From Meandrina meandrites (lineage: Eukaryota; Cnidaria; Anthozoa; Scleractinia; Meandrinidae), in contig OY855908.1 of NCBI GenBank assembly GCA_963693305.1, positions 32,562,805-32,626,804 on the forward strand: a DNA stretch of 64,000 bases, written 5' to 3'. This document shows, in pieces, positions 47,565 through 57,765 of this stretch. Under the pieces are notes generated by a model. It did not search any database and was not told the DNA's origin. It saw only the letters and a program-made list of their open reading frames with translations. A program made the position numbers and the translations under genes. Within the stretch, counting starts at the first letter, position 1. Each line of letters begins with the position of its first letter.

Positions 47565-47930
47565 AACTTCGAAGATGTTTGATCTGACGTTTTTCGAATA
47601 TATTCTGACAAGTTCGAAGATGTTCAGAATACGATGTACAGACGCTGCTGAAGATGTTTAAAGCTTTCTGAAGATTTTAAGAGTACCTGGAATTCCGGCC
47701 GAATATGTATCTGACGTTTTTCGAATATACTCCGAGATGTTCGAATACGATGTACGGAAGTTGCCGAACATGTTCAAAGCTTACCGACGATCTTCAGAGT
47801 ACTCGAAATTCGGAACATGTTTCTGACGTGGTTCGAATATATTCTGAGATGTTCGGTGACGATGTACGGACGAACGCTGCCGAAGGTTTCCGAAGCTTTC
47901 CGAAGATTCTGTCTAATATTATACTGAGAA
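47565..47930 (+). repeat. Minisatellite, about 3 units of 113-126 bp
   Basis: Units begin near 47583, 47709 and 47821 with TCTGACGT-TTCGAATAT and continue with GAGATGTTCG, ACGATGTACGGA, GCTGCCGAA and AAAGCTTTCCGAAGAT. Confidence 0.75.
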
Positions 47931-48090
47931 GGTTTCTGTAGAACGCAAAAAGAATGCTTACAGCTGAATATTACAGACAATGTAGTATTTTACAAAACAT
48001 CAGGAAGATGACTATATTAATCTTGCAACTGTCTTCCTGCGACCCTCTGCTCGACGCTGATCATGATCCAATCTAAGCTCATCACCTCTT

Positions 48091-48111
48091 CATCATCATC
48101 ATCATCATCAT
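48091..48111 (+). repeat. CAT trinucleotide microsatellite
   Basis: Seven CAT units, followed by an inverted ATGATG. Confidence 0.9.
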
Positions 48112-48944
48112 CTGATGATGTCAATAAACGTTTGATGTTGATTTCGCCATCATCAGATTTTTGAGTTTTTCCCTGAAAAAGGTACAGTAAGGGGTTCTGA
48201 TTGCATCATCATAAAAGGATAAACCAAAATTGTAAACAAAATTGATATGATCTCATGTGATGCTATTAGCCATATCATATATTCTAATGTTGATATTTCG
48301 GTCAAACTGACATAAATGACAGTCTGTTCTCTGACCAAATGGACACAGGCACACACTCAGGTTCTTGCACTAGCACTGGCATGGAAGCGTCAACACTGGC
48401 ATTGGCTGTCATTCTGGTACTGGCCTGTGCCAAGAGGTCAGACGTAAGAAATTACAAATATATAAACTTCTTTGAATTTCTCTGAGAAAGGTTACGGCTA
48501 AAGTCGATATTCAAGTAATTTGCTGAAAAGCTAAAAATGTTATTGCGTGTTCGGTATCCGTGGTAACCTCTTTGCAGGTAGTAAGAATTTAAATCTTAAA
48601 CAACAGCAATATTATGTTCTTTCTCAACCTAGTTTTCAAAATCAATAGTTGAATCACGTTACAAAACTAATAGCCATACTTCAGTGGTCAGTTATACATT
48701 AACCCTACATAGCCATCCTTTGTCATACCATACCCAACACAACAGTCCAGCGGACAGCAACGGATTTTTCTCTGTTTAAGGTAACTGACAAGTTAGTATA
48801 CGTAACAATTATTCCTCAAGCATACGGTGAACATGGGATGGCTAGCTATAATCATCTCATATCCAACACGTGCGAGAGGAATAATTGTTTTGCTAAAATT
48901 TACACCGGCGAAATATCAAAAATCTTGTTAATTTTATTTTGGGT

Positions 48945-49510
48945 TCGAATCCCATTTGAGCCACTGAAATTTTTTTGGTGCTCAGAATTGACAGTGTAGC
49001 ATTTTCATTTATCAGAATCATCCTCAGGTATATAAATGAGTGAATCAAATTCACTCACGCGCTGTTCCCATCGTTGTAGCTCAGATGGTAGAGCAGTGGA
49101 CCTGTGACCCGATGGTTGTGGGTTTGAATCCCACCCAAGGCACTGATTTTTGTTCTCCAGTGGACAGAATCTATAGTGTATTTTAGTTTAGAATTATCCT
49201 CAGGCCCAAAAATGAGTGAATCAACTGGGAATCACTCACGCGCTTTTCCCATCATGGCTCTGTAGCTCAGATGGTAGAGCAGTGGACCTGTAATTCGAAG
49301 GTTGTGGGTTCGAATCCCACCTAAGCCCCTGATTTTTATTCTTCAGTGATCAGGATTTACAGTGTATTTTAGTTTAGAATTATCCTCAGGCACAAAAATG
49401 AGTGAATCAACTGGGAATCACTCGCGCTTTTCCCATCATGGCTCTATAGCTCAGATGGTAGAGCAGTGGACCTGTAATCCGAAGGTCGTGGGTTCGAATC
49501 CCAACCTTTC
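48945..49510 (+). repeat. Tandem tRNA-like SINE array, three heads plus a partial
   Basis: tRNA-like heads at 49072-49143, 49256-49329 and 49440-49505 each contain TAGCTCAGATGGTAGAGC and GGTT(C/T)GAATCC. The A boxes are 186 and 184 bp apart. The shared spacer includes ATTATCCTCAGG and GAGTGAATCAA. A B-box-bearing tail of a fourth unit lies at 48949-48962. The anticodon stem pairs poorly and base 33 is C rather than T, so these are SINE heads rather than tRNA genes. Confidence 0.75.
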
Positions 49511-49898
49511 TCTTACGCTAGGGAGTAAAACCCGTTCTCGAAAACCCTAGATCATTTATTTCTTTTAGATATTTGGATGCAGATAGAAAGATGATATGTA
49601 ATCCCCGCTTGAATACAGACAGTCCTCCGGGGGTTAGAGCCCAGGTAGTCCCACTGGGAGTTGGAGTCAGGGGGTTATCTAGAACAAGTACTGCCCGCTG
49701 GAAGAAGAACCACCGAATCGTGGCTCTCAAGATCACATGTTATCTGAGTTGACTCGTATGGTACTCATGATACCTACGTGCAATGCCAAATAGGGTGGGT
49801 TTCCAATACAAGCACATCATGCCCAGCCCCCGTCTTCCCCAACCGTATTACCACCAACCGGTCCTCGGGAGCGCGCAAGTAGACAAGCACCAAGTGGA

Positions 49899-51995
49899 AC
49901 GCGCGAAACACTCCACCCAGCTTGGGATTGCGTTACTGTCTTCAGCTCCGATTTCAAGCTAAATGTTTGTTGTTGATCTAGGAGTTTTACGATAAACGAG
50001 TTGTTACCTGGGCAGCAGGAATTATCCACGCAGTAGGATTCGTGTCAGGATAAATCAGTTCTGTATCTGACGCAGGCTGTGCGGTCAACTGTACCGCAAC
50101 CAGTTGTTCTTTAAAGTTCTAATGTAAGAGAATAATCGGTATATAAATAAGTAAATTGGAAAGGAAAACATACCGTATGAGCATTTAACTTTCGTCTTAG
50201 ATCAAGTGTGGCTTGTCCCTGTTATTCTTTGGTAAAAAGTAGAAAACGATACGATAAAATACAAGTCAACGTGCGCAACATCATCTATACCGGGATAAAG
50301 TAATAGTCTTCGCAGTATCGAATTAAGTAAAGTCATTGCCAATTGCGTATTGATCTCTAACTGAGAAAAGATCGGGTTTTTACTGGTGCTTTGAATTACA
50401 AGCCCTAGTTATTATTACTATTACTGAGTTGTTGTTTAGACACGCAAAAATTGTTCAGAAATAGTTCTGTTCTAAAGTCTCAAAATAAAATGCAATCTAT
50501 TTGGTAATTATATAATACAAGAGTTCCAAACTCTTACTTACCTCAGTCTATAAGGCAGGCTGATTTTCCATTGCCTTTCCTGTCTTATTTGTTGCCGCAT
50601 ACTTGAACTTGGAGACTTTACTCAAAGATCTTCTGCAATATAAGAGAGTTAATGTCAATTGTCCACCACGCCACTTACAATGAAAGGTACAGCTCGGTAG
50701 CTGAAATGCTGACAATTCTGAGAACCACACTGAGCAATTTACGCCGAGGGAACCTTCCCCCGCCTGCCAAGCAAGCTGTCAATTTTATGGTAAATGACAA
50801 TTAGAAGCTCGTTCGTGAAAGCAAAGTCTTGCTTAATTTCCAAGCAGAACTCTTCTTTACAAGCGAATTTGTTTACCGAAAATTGACAAAAAATCTGTAC
50901 ATGTAACGCGCGAAACCCTTCACCCAGTTTGGGATTACATAATTGTCTCTAAATCCAATTCAAACTGAAAATTTTATTGGCATGCTTTGGTGTTGATATA
51001 GGATTTTTACGGTAAAAATAGTTCTTACCCGAGCAGCAGAAATTATCCACGCAGTAGGATTGATGTCAGGATAAATCAGTTCTACATCTGACGCAGGAAA
51101 AACTTGGCTCTTTCAGAATGCACGCCACTCGAAGGATTTCCATTTCAAGCTTTCTGTTTCTGCCGCTGCAGGATTCATGGCTTTCGTTATTGTGAATCTT
51201 ACAGAAATCGTGCGATACAGATACTTGCCATCAACTGTATACTGCGACCAGTTGCTCTTTAAAGTTCTGATGTAAAGAAAACGTGCCTTATAAACATTTA
51301 ACTTTTGGCTTAGGTCTTGCTGTTGTTTGCCACATTTATTCTTTCATGAAAAGAAGAATACTTCTATGAACAATGCAAGGCACAGTGTGCCAACCTCATC
51401 TACCGGGATAAAATAATGGTCTTCCATCGAATTCAGCAAAGATTTTTTCAAATATCAAATAATTGCCGATTGAGTATTGATCTCTAACTGAAAAAAGATC
51501 GGGTTTGCCGGTGCTTTGAATAACGAGCCCTAGTTACTGTTCTGAGTGAAGTCACATAATATTATTGAAATATGTGATTATATAAAACTTGAGTTCTAAA
51601 CTCTTACTTACCTCTCAAAGGCAGGCATTTTCCATTGCCGTTCATGTCTTAGTATTTGTGGCCACATACTTGAAATTGGTGACTTTATCCAAAGATCTCA
51701 GTTCTGAAAAATAAGAGAAATGATGTCAACTGTCCACCAAAATTTAATTTGTTGGCCACCACTTACAGGAAAAGTGCAGTTCACTAACTGAAATGCTGAC
51801 TATTCTGAGAACCACATAAGTAAACTACGCCGTTACGAACGTTCCCTTACCTGCCAAGCAAGATGTCAGTTTCATGGTAAAGTGAATAACTTTCGAGAAG
51901 CTTGTTCGTGAAAGCGGAGTCCTGCTTGCTTATTTCAAAGCAAATTCGCCGTGTTCTTTATTAAAAGCAGATTCGTTTACCCGAGGTTGACGGAA
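49899..51995 (-). repeat. 1-kb tandem duplication with paired exon-like segments
   Basis: Copy A (49899-50895) and copy B (50906-51995) align along their length (for example GAATTATCCACGCAGTAGGATT, TTGATCTCTAACTGA-AAAAGATCGGG). Minus-strand exon-like segments with AG/GT borders occur in both: 50632-50542 and 51703-51612 (KFKYAATNK / NFKYVATN), and 50066-50008 and 51087-51029 (ELIYPD-NPTAWII). The second pair keeps an open frame in both copies; the first has stops. It is either a decayed gene or a non-coding transcript. Confidence 0.6.
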
Positions 51996-52794
51996 GATTG
52001 GTTAAGTAACGTGAGGTGGATGTAACTTTGCTCAAAAGATTCCGTTGGAGCAAACTCAAAGACGGACGGTTGTGAAATTTGAAATTGCAACTGGGCTAAG
52101 GTGCGCATGGATGAATAAAATCGCGTCGATTAATTTTGAATAATTATCAAAAGTGCAAATTTTCCACGTGCAGCAAAATGTCCACATGAGCGCATCTTTC
52201 GATTATAGTTATTTACATAACAGTACTGACAGCTAAAGTGCCATTTCAGGTGCGGTTACATGAAACGGATTTTTATTCCCAGTCTATGCTTTTTTATGCA
52301 CCGGTATGCACTAATCTCTTTTTTTGTCTCAAATTGCAATATGAATGCAGAAGCAACTTGTAGGTGAATAAGTGAATGACTTTATTTATTAATAGATATT
52401 TTTTAGGTGTAAGCTGGTGGGATTTACGATCTATTGCGAGAGAATCCCAAGGAGAAAATGTTTAATGAAATTTCATTTTCAAACGCTTACAGAATGTAAA
52501 AAGGCAAGAAAGGAGATTTACTCTTATTCTCGCGAGCATCTTGCTCATAAAGCAGAAGTCAAATTTTTAGAGAATGTCTTAATTTGTGCTTGAAAGTTGC
52601 GGATAACGTTAGCGTAGCACAGAAGTGAAGCAATTGACCAGGATTTGCAAAAGTTGATTTGTTGGTGGCGAGGCACCGCGTTAATGTTTCCATTTCGTCA
52701 ACGGTCGATGCCATGTTAGCGACACTGAGAAATTTTTACTAGTATCGTTTTTTTACTAAAAGAAAAAGGAAAATAGCACGTCATCACCCACAAC

Positions 52795-52865
52795 CTAACC
52801 CGGAACCTCTGGCATGCAAGAATGACGCTCTCACCACTACACCACCACATTGATCTGCCAAACCA
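52795..52865 (-). repeat. tRNA-like SINE head remnant
   Basis: The minus strand reads GTGGTGTAGTGGTGAGAGCG then GGTTCCGGGTTAG, spaced as A and B boxes. Confidence 0.55.
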
Positions 52866-53035
52866 CCAAAAAATCTATTTAATCATATAAGGTGACTTTC
52901 TTAACTGTTACATCCACAATAGATGCTGCTATCACTATCCGTAACCTAAGTGTGAATCTCACTAATAAATTTAATAATCGCCTTAGTTAGGCCTATTTTT
53001 TTCTAATGATCAAGGCACACTTTCGATCTAATAAT

Positions 53036-53272
53036 GCGCTGGACTCCGGATCGGGCGGTCCGGGTTCGAGCCCTGGCCGGGGCACTGCGTTGTGTTCTCC
53101 ACCCAGGTGTATAAATGGGTACCGGCGAATTTTCTGCTGGGGGTAACCCTGCGATGGACTAGCATCCCATCCAGGGGGAGTAGCAATACTCCTAGTCGCT
53201 CCATGCTACGGAAACCGGGATAAGCTCCGGCCTGATGGGCCCCAAGGATCGTATGCAGACTTTACTTTACCA
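53036..53272 (+). mobile_element. SINE, same family as 5640-5915
   Basis: A B-box GGTTCGAGCCC is followed by the shared body (CACCCAGGTGTATAAATGGG, GGGTAACCCTGCGAT, GCATCCCATCCAG, CCGGGATAAGCTCC). It is more intact than the 5.6-kb copy, but its A-box end is degraded. Confidence 0.8.
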
Positions 53273-53549
53273 GTGAATTTTACTCTTCGTATTCTACGTC
53301 GCGATATAACAAATTTGCACGTGCTATCAAAATGTCATCATAAAATTAGCGTGGCGATGTTATTTACTCTTTCCAAAGCCTCTTTACATATTAATTAGAG
53401 AATACTTGACAAGAGTGGAAATATATCTTTTTTTTAGCTTGGCGCTCCCATATACGTTCTCTTTGCGTTTTTATATTCGTGCTAATGGCCTTTTACATGA
53501 ACTAAAAACCTGACTTTCACTTCACTTTCACTTTCCCACTTGTCACTTG

Positions 53550-54237
53550 CATAGGGGTACGGGCCTGGGGGGCTGCAGCCCCCCCAAATTTTGGGCAACT
53601 CAGATTTTTTGGGCAGCAAAAGAAATTTGGGCAAAGCCAGCTTTAAAAGAAGTTTCCATGTTTTCGTTTTTTGAAGAGATAGATATTTTCTATTTTAACC
53701 TGAAGTCGGCGTGGTAAAGCCAGTTAAATTCACACGAGACAGTGGTTGCTCAGCACGTGATGAGTTTCTGGTTATTAATGTAGTACATATCCTTGCAGTG
53801 ATACCTGCTACATCGTGTTCAGCAGAACGATCATTCAGTGCGTTGCGCGGATTGAAAACTTACCTGCGCAGCACCATGGGGCAACAACGTGTCAGTAGTT
53901 CATCGCATTTATTACATGTAACATTAAAAGGGCATATGCCAACTCTGTAGTCAACAATGACATGGATCGTATCATTGATATCCTTGGCAGTCGAAATGGC
54001 CGAGACAGCTATTTCTTTTAACGTTTTCTTTTAACGTGTTTTATGAGCTCATATGATAGATTCATTTGTAGGAATATTTTCACTTCATAAGTAGACCTAT
54101 GTTAGAGCATCGTATATGACCCTCGTTTCTTTTCGACTTTTTCGTAAAAATTTGGGCCACTTGCGAGAATTTTTTGGGCAAATGGTTCACCCCCCCCCCC
54201 CCCCCCCCCGGGGTAAAAAGTTGCCCGTACGCCTATG
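53550..54237 (+). mobile_element. Deleted hAT transposon with 8-bp target duplication
   Basis: The ends CATAGGGGTACGGGC and GCCCGTACGCCTATG are inverted repeats. GTCACTTG flanks both sides (53542-53549 and 54238-54245), the 8-bp duplication typical of hAT. The ORF 53711-53950 is the hATC dimerisation region of a transposase (IPATSCSAERSFSALRGLKT, YLRSTMG). A frame shift then moves the C-terminus (DMDRIIDIL, GRDSYF) into another frame. A run of about 20 C at 54190-54209 suggests slippage. The catalytic part is gone. Confidence 0.9.
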
Positions 54238-54245
54238 GTCACTTG

Positions 54246-55287
54246 TAACTTACAAGTGACAAGTAGGATATTGCAGGGTATACCACGAGAAGGTGTTGCA
54301 TAACTATTTTATATTATGCCATAGGAAATACGCTTCCTAAACTTCGTCGAGAATAAAGTCGAAGCGCACGATGAGAAGGTTGGGTTTAATAGCGTCGAAT
54401 ATACAATGGCTTTCCTAGCCCTGTATTCTGATTGGCTTTATTTTCTATGGCATTATATAAATACTAATTACCAGTTATTGTTTTCTAGTATCTGCAATCT
54501 TTAGCCGAAAAAAATTTGCAAAGAGTACAAGGCGACCCCGCGGGAAATGTATGCGATTGTATCCCTTGCCCACTATGAATTCTCCCTTTTCTCAATGAGG
54601 GGAAAACAGCATGTGAAAGAGACATATTCATTGGGTTCATTTACTTTATCTACAAACGATATTGGGAAAGGGCATAAGGAGTCTTAAGCCTCAGTATTGA
54701 ACGAAAAAAACAGTGATATAAGTTTTATTAGTTTATTAGTTTAGTTTACATTTGATGTGACGTCGCAGACAAATAAAAGTGATATTTAGCGAATACAAAA
54801 AGGTGGGCAGATTTCAGGCCCAAAGAAGCTATGGTAGGACCGTTGAGTTTTTTCAAGTATGTCACTGAGAAAGAATAATTAAAAACGGACTGGCTTCAGG
54901 AAATGTTGGCAGAAATTAAATTGGATTTAAAATTCTCTCGAGTCTTTCTTGTATAAATGATCAAATCATCATAGAAGGTGAACAACACTTTAAAACTTTA
55001 CATCCTATGTCAAACCATCAAATACCACTTCTTACTGTTTTAAGTGTTTGGGAGACAATCAATTGAAAGTAACTCTTATCCAGCCAAGCTCTTTCTTTGG
55101 GAACGAGGTCGATAACGCGGTTGATAAAGCCACTTCTTAACTCGACTCGCAGCAAACTTTATTTTAGCTTCGCGTCTCAAAGTCTCAAAGTAGCAAGCTA
55201 TCAGCCATCTAAGATAGCGCTGCTTTTTTATAATGTGTTTCCTCTTTGCTGGCATATCAAGCGGTAATTCGACGTTAATAATACACA
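54246..55287. other. Intergenic DNA, nothing recognised
   Basis: No supported ORF. Confidence 0.3.
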
Positions 55288-55595
55288 AATTCAATCTTGT
55301 CTTGTTCAGTACAAGACAAGTACTTCCCTTTTTAGATTGAATTATAATAATTCTAGTCCTGTGTGTTTGAATATAATAATATTAACTTAATAAACCTTAA
55401 GGAGACTTCAGCGTGTTGGCAAGAGTGTAAAATAAACCTTAAGAGCTGTAGACTTCAGAGTGTCGATCGAACGCTTGATTTGCTGATGAAACAAGGGTGA
55501 AAACATCGAAACAAAGTGGCATAAAGCAAAAAAGCGCTTTGGCCAAGACTGTCCGAAAAACATTTGGTTGATTCCCGTTAATTCAGTTAATTGTA
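55288..55595 (+). repeat. Dispersed repeat, second copy of 9001-9250
   Basis: It shares CTTGTTCAGTACAAGACAAG, GATTGAATTA, GAAACAAAG and CCAAGACTGTCCGA in the same order. It directly adjoins the duplicated EHBP1-like 5' region. Confidence 0.7.
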
Positions 55596-55619
55596 AGGCT
55601 CGCGGCTTACTGTATTGCA

Positions 55620-56450
55620 TCCTAACACTGCTAGACCTGCTGGTTAAAAAGGGGACCCTCAGACCCCTCCCTAGAGGATCGTTGCAGGACTTTACTTTAT
55701 TTTTGCGGTTAAGAAAACAAATATGCGGTAAGGTCAGCTTCTCGCAATCTTGCTTTTAAAGTGACGTTAATGTTTTTGCGGTTTTATCACGATTGGGAAA
55801 GGTTAAACTCTTCGCAGAAAAATTTTAAAAGCTGATTTAACTGTTTCAGAGCCCCTTTGTTATCCTGAAGTTCTTAAATTTTGTTTAGTGGTATAATCGA
55901 AAAATGTTTCCGAAAATGCGTGCGCGACATTTATTTTATACTCTAGAAAATCACGGTTATTAAATTTTCGAATCCAATTAACTACCGCTGCTGATCTAAC
56001 TTGCTTGCCAGCACAGTTTTTTTTGGTGAGCTTTTGGAATGTTTGGTGAAGGGTTTCTTAACTCTGTATGGCTCTATCCGAGCATGTAAAAGCGCTTAAA
56101 TCCGCGCTGTTTTATTTCTTAACTTGCCATTTCTCCTTCACGCATTCAATCAGATTTCAGATTACGGCATCCGTGTCGTCGCTTACGATGAACGTGAGTG
56201 ACGACCCGGATGCCGTGATCTGAACTTCGTCGGCCTTGGACTTTTTCCGGCGAAAACGTTTCATTATTGAAGCCATGTTTAGACACGACGAAAACCTCTA
56301 GACAAACTCTGAAAGCGTTTATGTCTTTTATTGTGATGTCATTTAACTAAAATGATTGCTTCGAATTAAATGTGCGCGCGCTTAAGTTTGTTGCCTGGGT
56401 TCTAACAATCTATTCCGGTTGCGATTTTCAACTTGCGTCTAGCTTTCGAC
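55620..56450 (-). pseudogene. Duplicated 5' region of the EHBP1-like gene
   Basis: This segment aligns with 29296-30160: GGGACCCTCAGACCC, CAGAGCC, ATCACGGTT/ATCGTGGTT, CTTGGACTTTTTCCG, ATTGTGATGTCAT and GCGCGC. It contains a first-exon copy with ATG at 56276 reading MASIMKRFRRKKSKADEVQI, which stops at 56157 after 39 codons. The stop comes from an extra stretch that is an inverted copy of the neighbouring exon sequence. Exon 2 and later exons are absent, so the copy is dead. Confidence 0.8.
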
Positions 56451-56553
56451 TCTGTTTACGTTTGCTTGGGGCTTGGATGCATTTGCACAAAAATCGGCGC
56501 ACGTTTATCACCGTTTGGCCACCTAAAGCATGCATGCCAGCCAAGTCTTGCTG

Positions 56554-56942
56554 TTAAAGGGACACTGTCACGGACATTTTTTGACTTTTTTAGTAAAACG
56601 GCGCCAAAATGTACGACTAAGTACTTTCAACCATGCAGGAAATGCTCCTAGAACGTAAAGGGAAGGATATCTAGCAAATTGTTTAAAGAAGAGGGTGACC
56701 GTTAATACTGAGTTTTCATCAATTTTTCCAATCCACAGGGACAGAACTTGAAAAAGTCAGCCTGACTTTTTCAAGTTGAGATCAAAGGTGGTATAAAGGT
56801 GATATCACTCTATATTTAGCTTCAGTACACTGGTATAGTAATTTTAAGAAAACTTGACCACTGTTAATAGGTTTCCAGTGGTGTAAACATGTTTTTGGAC
56901 TGTTGAATTTTTGAAGTTATGTTCGTGACAGTGCCCCTTTAA
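56554..56942. mobile_element. MITE with TTAA-flanked inverted ends
   Basis: TTAAAGGGACACTGTCACG at the left and CGTGACAGTGCCCCTTTAA at the right are inverted. TTAA at both extremes fits a piggyBac/Kolobok-type target. The body is non-coding and contains an internal TTTTTCAAGTT hairpin near 56750-56780. Confidence 0.8.
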
Positions 56943-57040
56943 CGGTATAGACTTGTAGCGCAAGCGGTAACATTGAAATTCTACTACTTGAAGAAGGTCT
57001 TTTCTCTTAGCCTTTTCCCGCCCTGGGTCCGACAAGCGCG

Positions 57041-57120
57041 TAATCTCGTACCCAGATCTCCCACGGCCAGGCGGGAGGCTTTTTCCGCGTCTGACAGAGT
57101 GAGATCTGGGTACGAGATTA
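57041..57120. mobile_element. 80-bp mini-MITE with 9-bp target duplication
   Basis: TAATCTCGTACCCAGATCTC and its exact complement form perfect 20-bp ends around a 40-bp centre. ACAAGCGCG flanks both sides (57032-57040 and 57121-57129). A 9-bp duplication suggests a MULE-like mobiliser. Confidence 0.85.
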
Positions 57121-57189
57121 ACAAGCGCGCTGTTTTAAATCGGGAATGCAAACGCCGACAAGCGGTATGGACGAGACGGACATAGGGCG

Positions 57190-57765
57190 ACAACAACAAG
57201 CTTTATTTGCATGACTGTAAATTTGTTACAATATTGCAAAAGCGTGGAAGTAATTTAATAAGGAAAAAAAAATCTATAAATATATGAAATTAACTACATT
57301 GATTAATTACATTTTTGTCACGTGTTTCAAAGCAAGATGATATAAATTTAATGTATGTTCACAAAATAATTACAAGAATTCATCAATTCTAAAATTAAAT
57401 CAGTCACTGGTAGCCGGCTAACATTTAGGATGAAAGGTTCTATTTTCTTGTAAAAATTATCTCTTATTGATGCGTATTTGGAACAATAAAATAGAAAATG
57501 AATTTCGTCTTCGGTTTGATTACAATCACAGACTGGGCAGAGCGTATTGTCTCTGGGCGTATTGTTAAATCTGCTCAATTCGATCATAAGTTTATGATTA
57601 CTAATTCGTAGTTTAGTTAAAGTTCTCCTATCAGAAACTTTTCTAGTTATCTCTAGATAATTGGAAGTAGCATACTCGTTCTTAAAAGATCTATAGAATT
57701 CTAGTTTTTGAGAATGCTGTAGAGTTTGCTGCCAATAAGAGATATATTTCTGTTTCATTAACCGT
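57190..57765 (-). mobile_element. LINE 3' fragment, minus strand
   Basis: The ORF 57758-57348 (136 aa) resembles the C-terminus of a non-LTR reverse transcriptase, with CPVCDCNQTEDEIHFLFYC, a Cys/His cluster common in these proteins. An A/T-rich 3' UTR follows toward 57190. The 5' part is missing. Confidence 0.75.

Noticed and set aside
49072..49505. Three tRNA genes
   Set aside because: The anticodon stems pair poorly, base 33 is C, acceptor stems are partial and a shared SINE spacer repeats.
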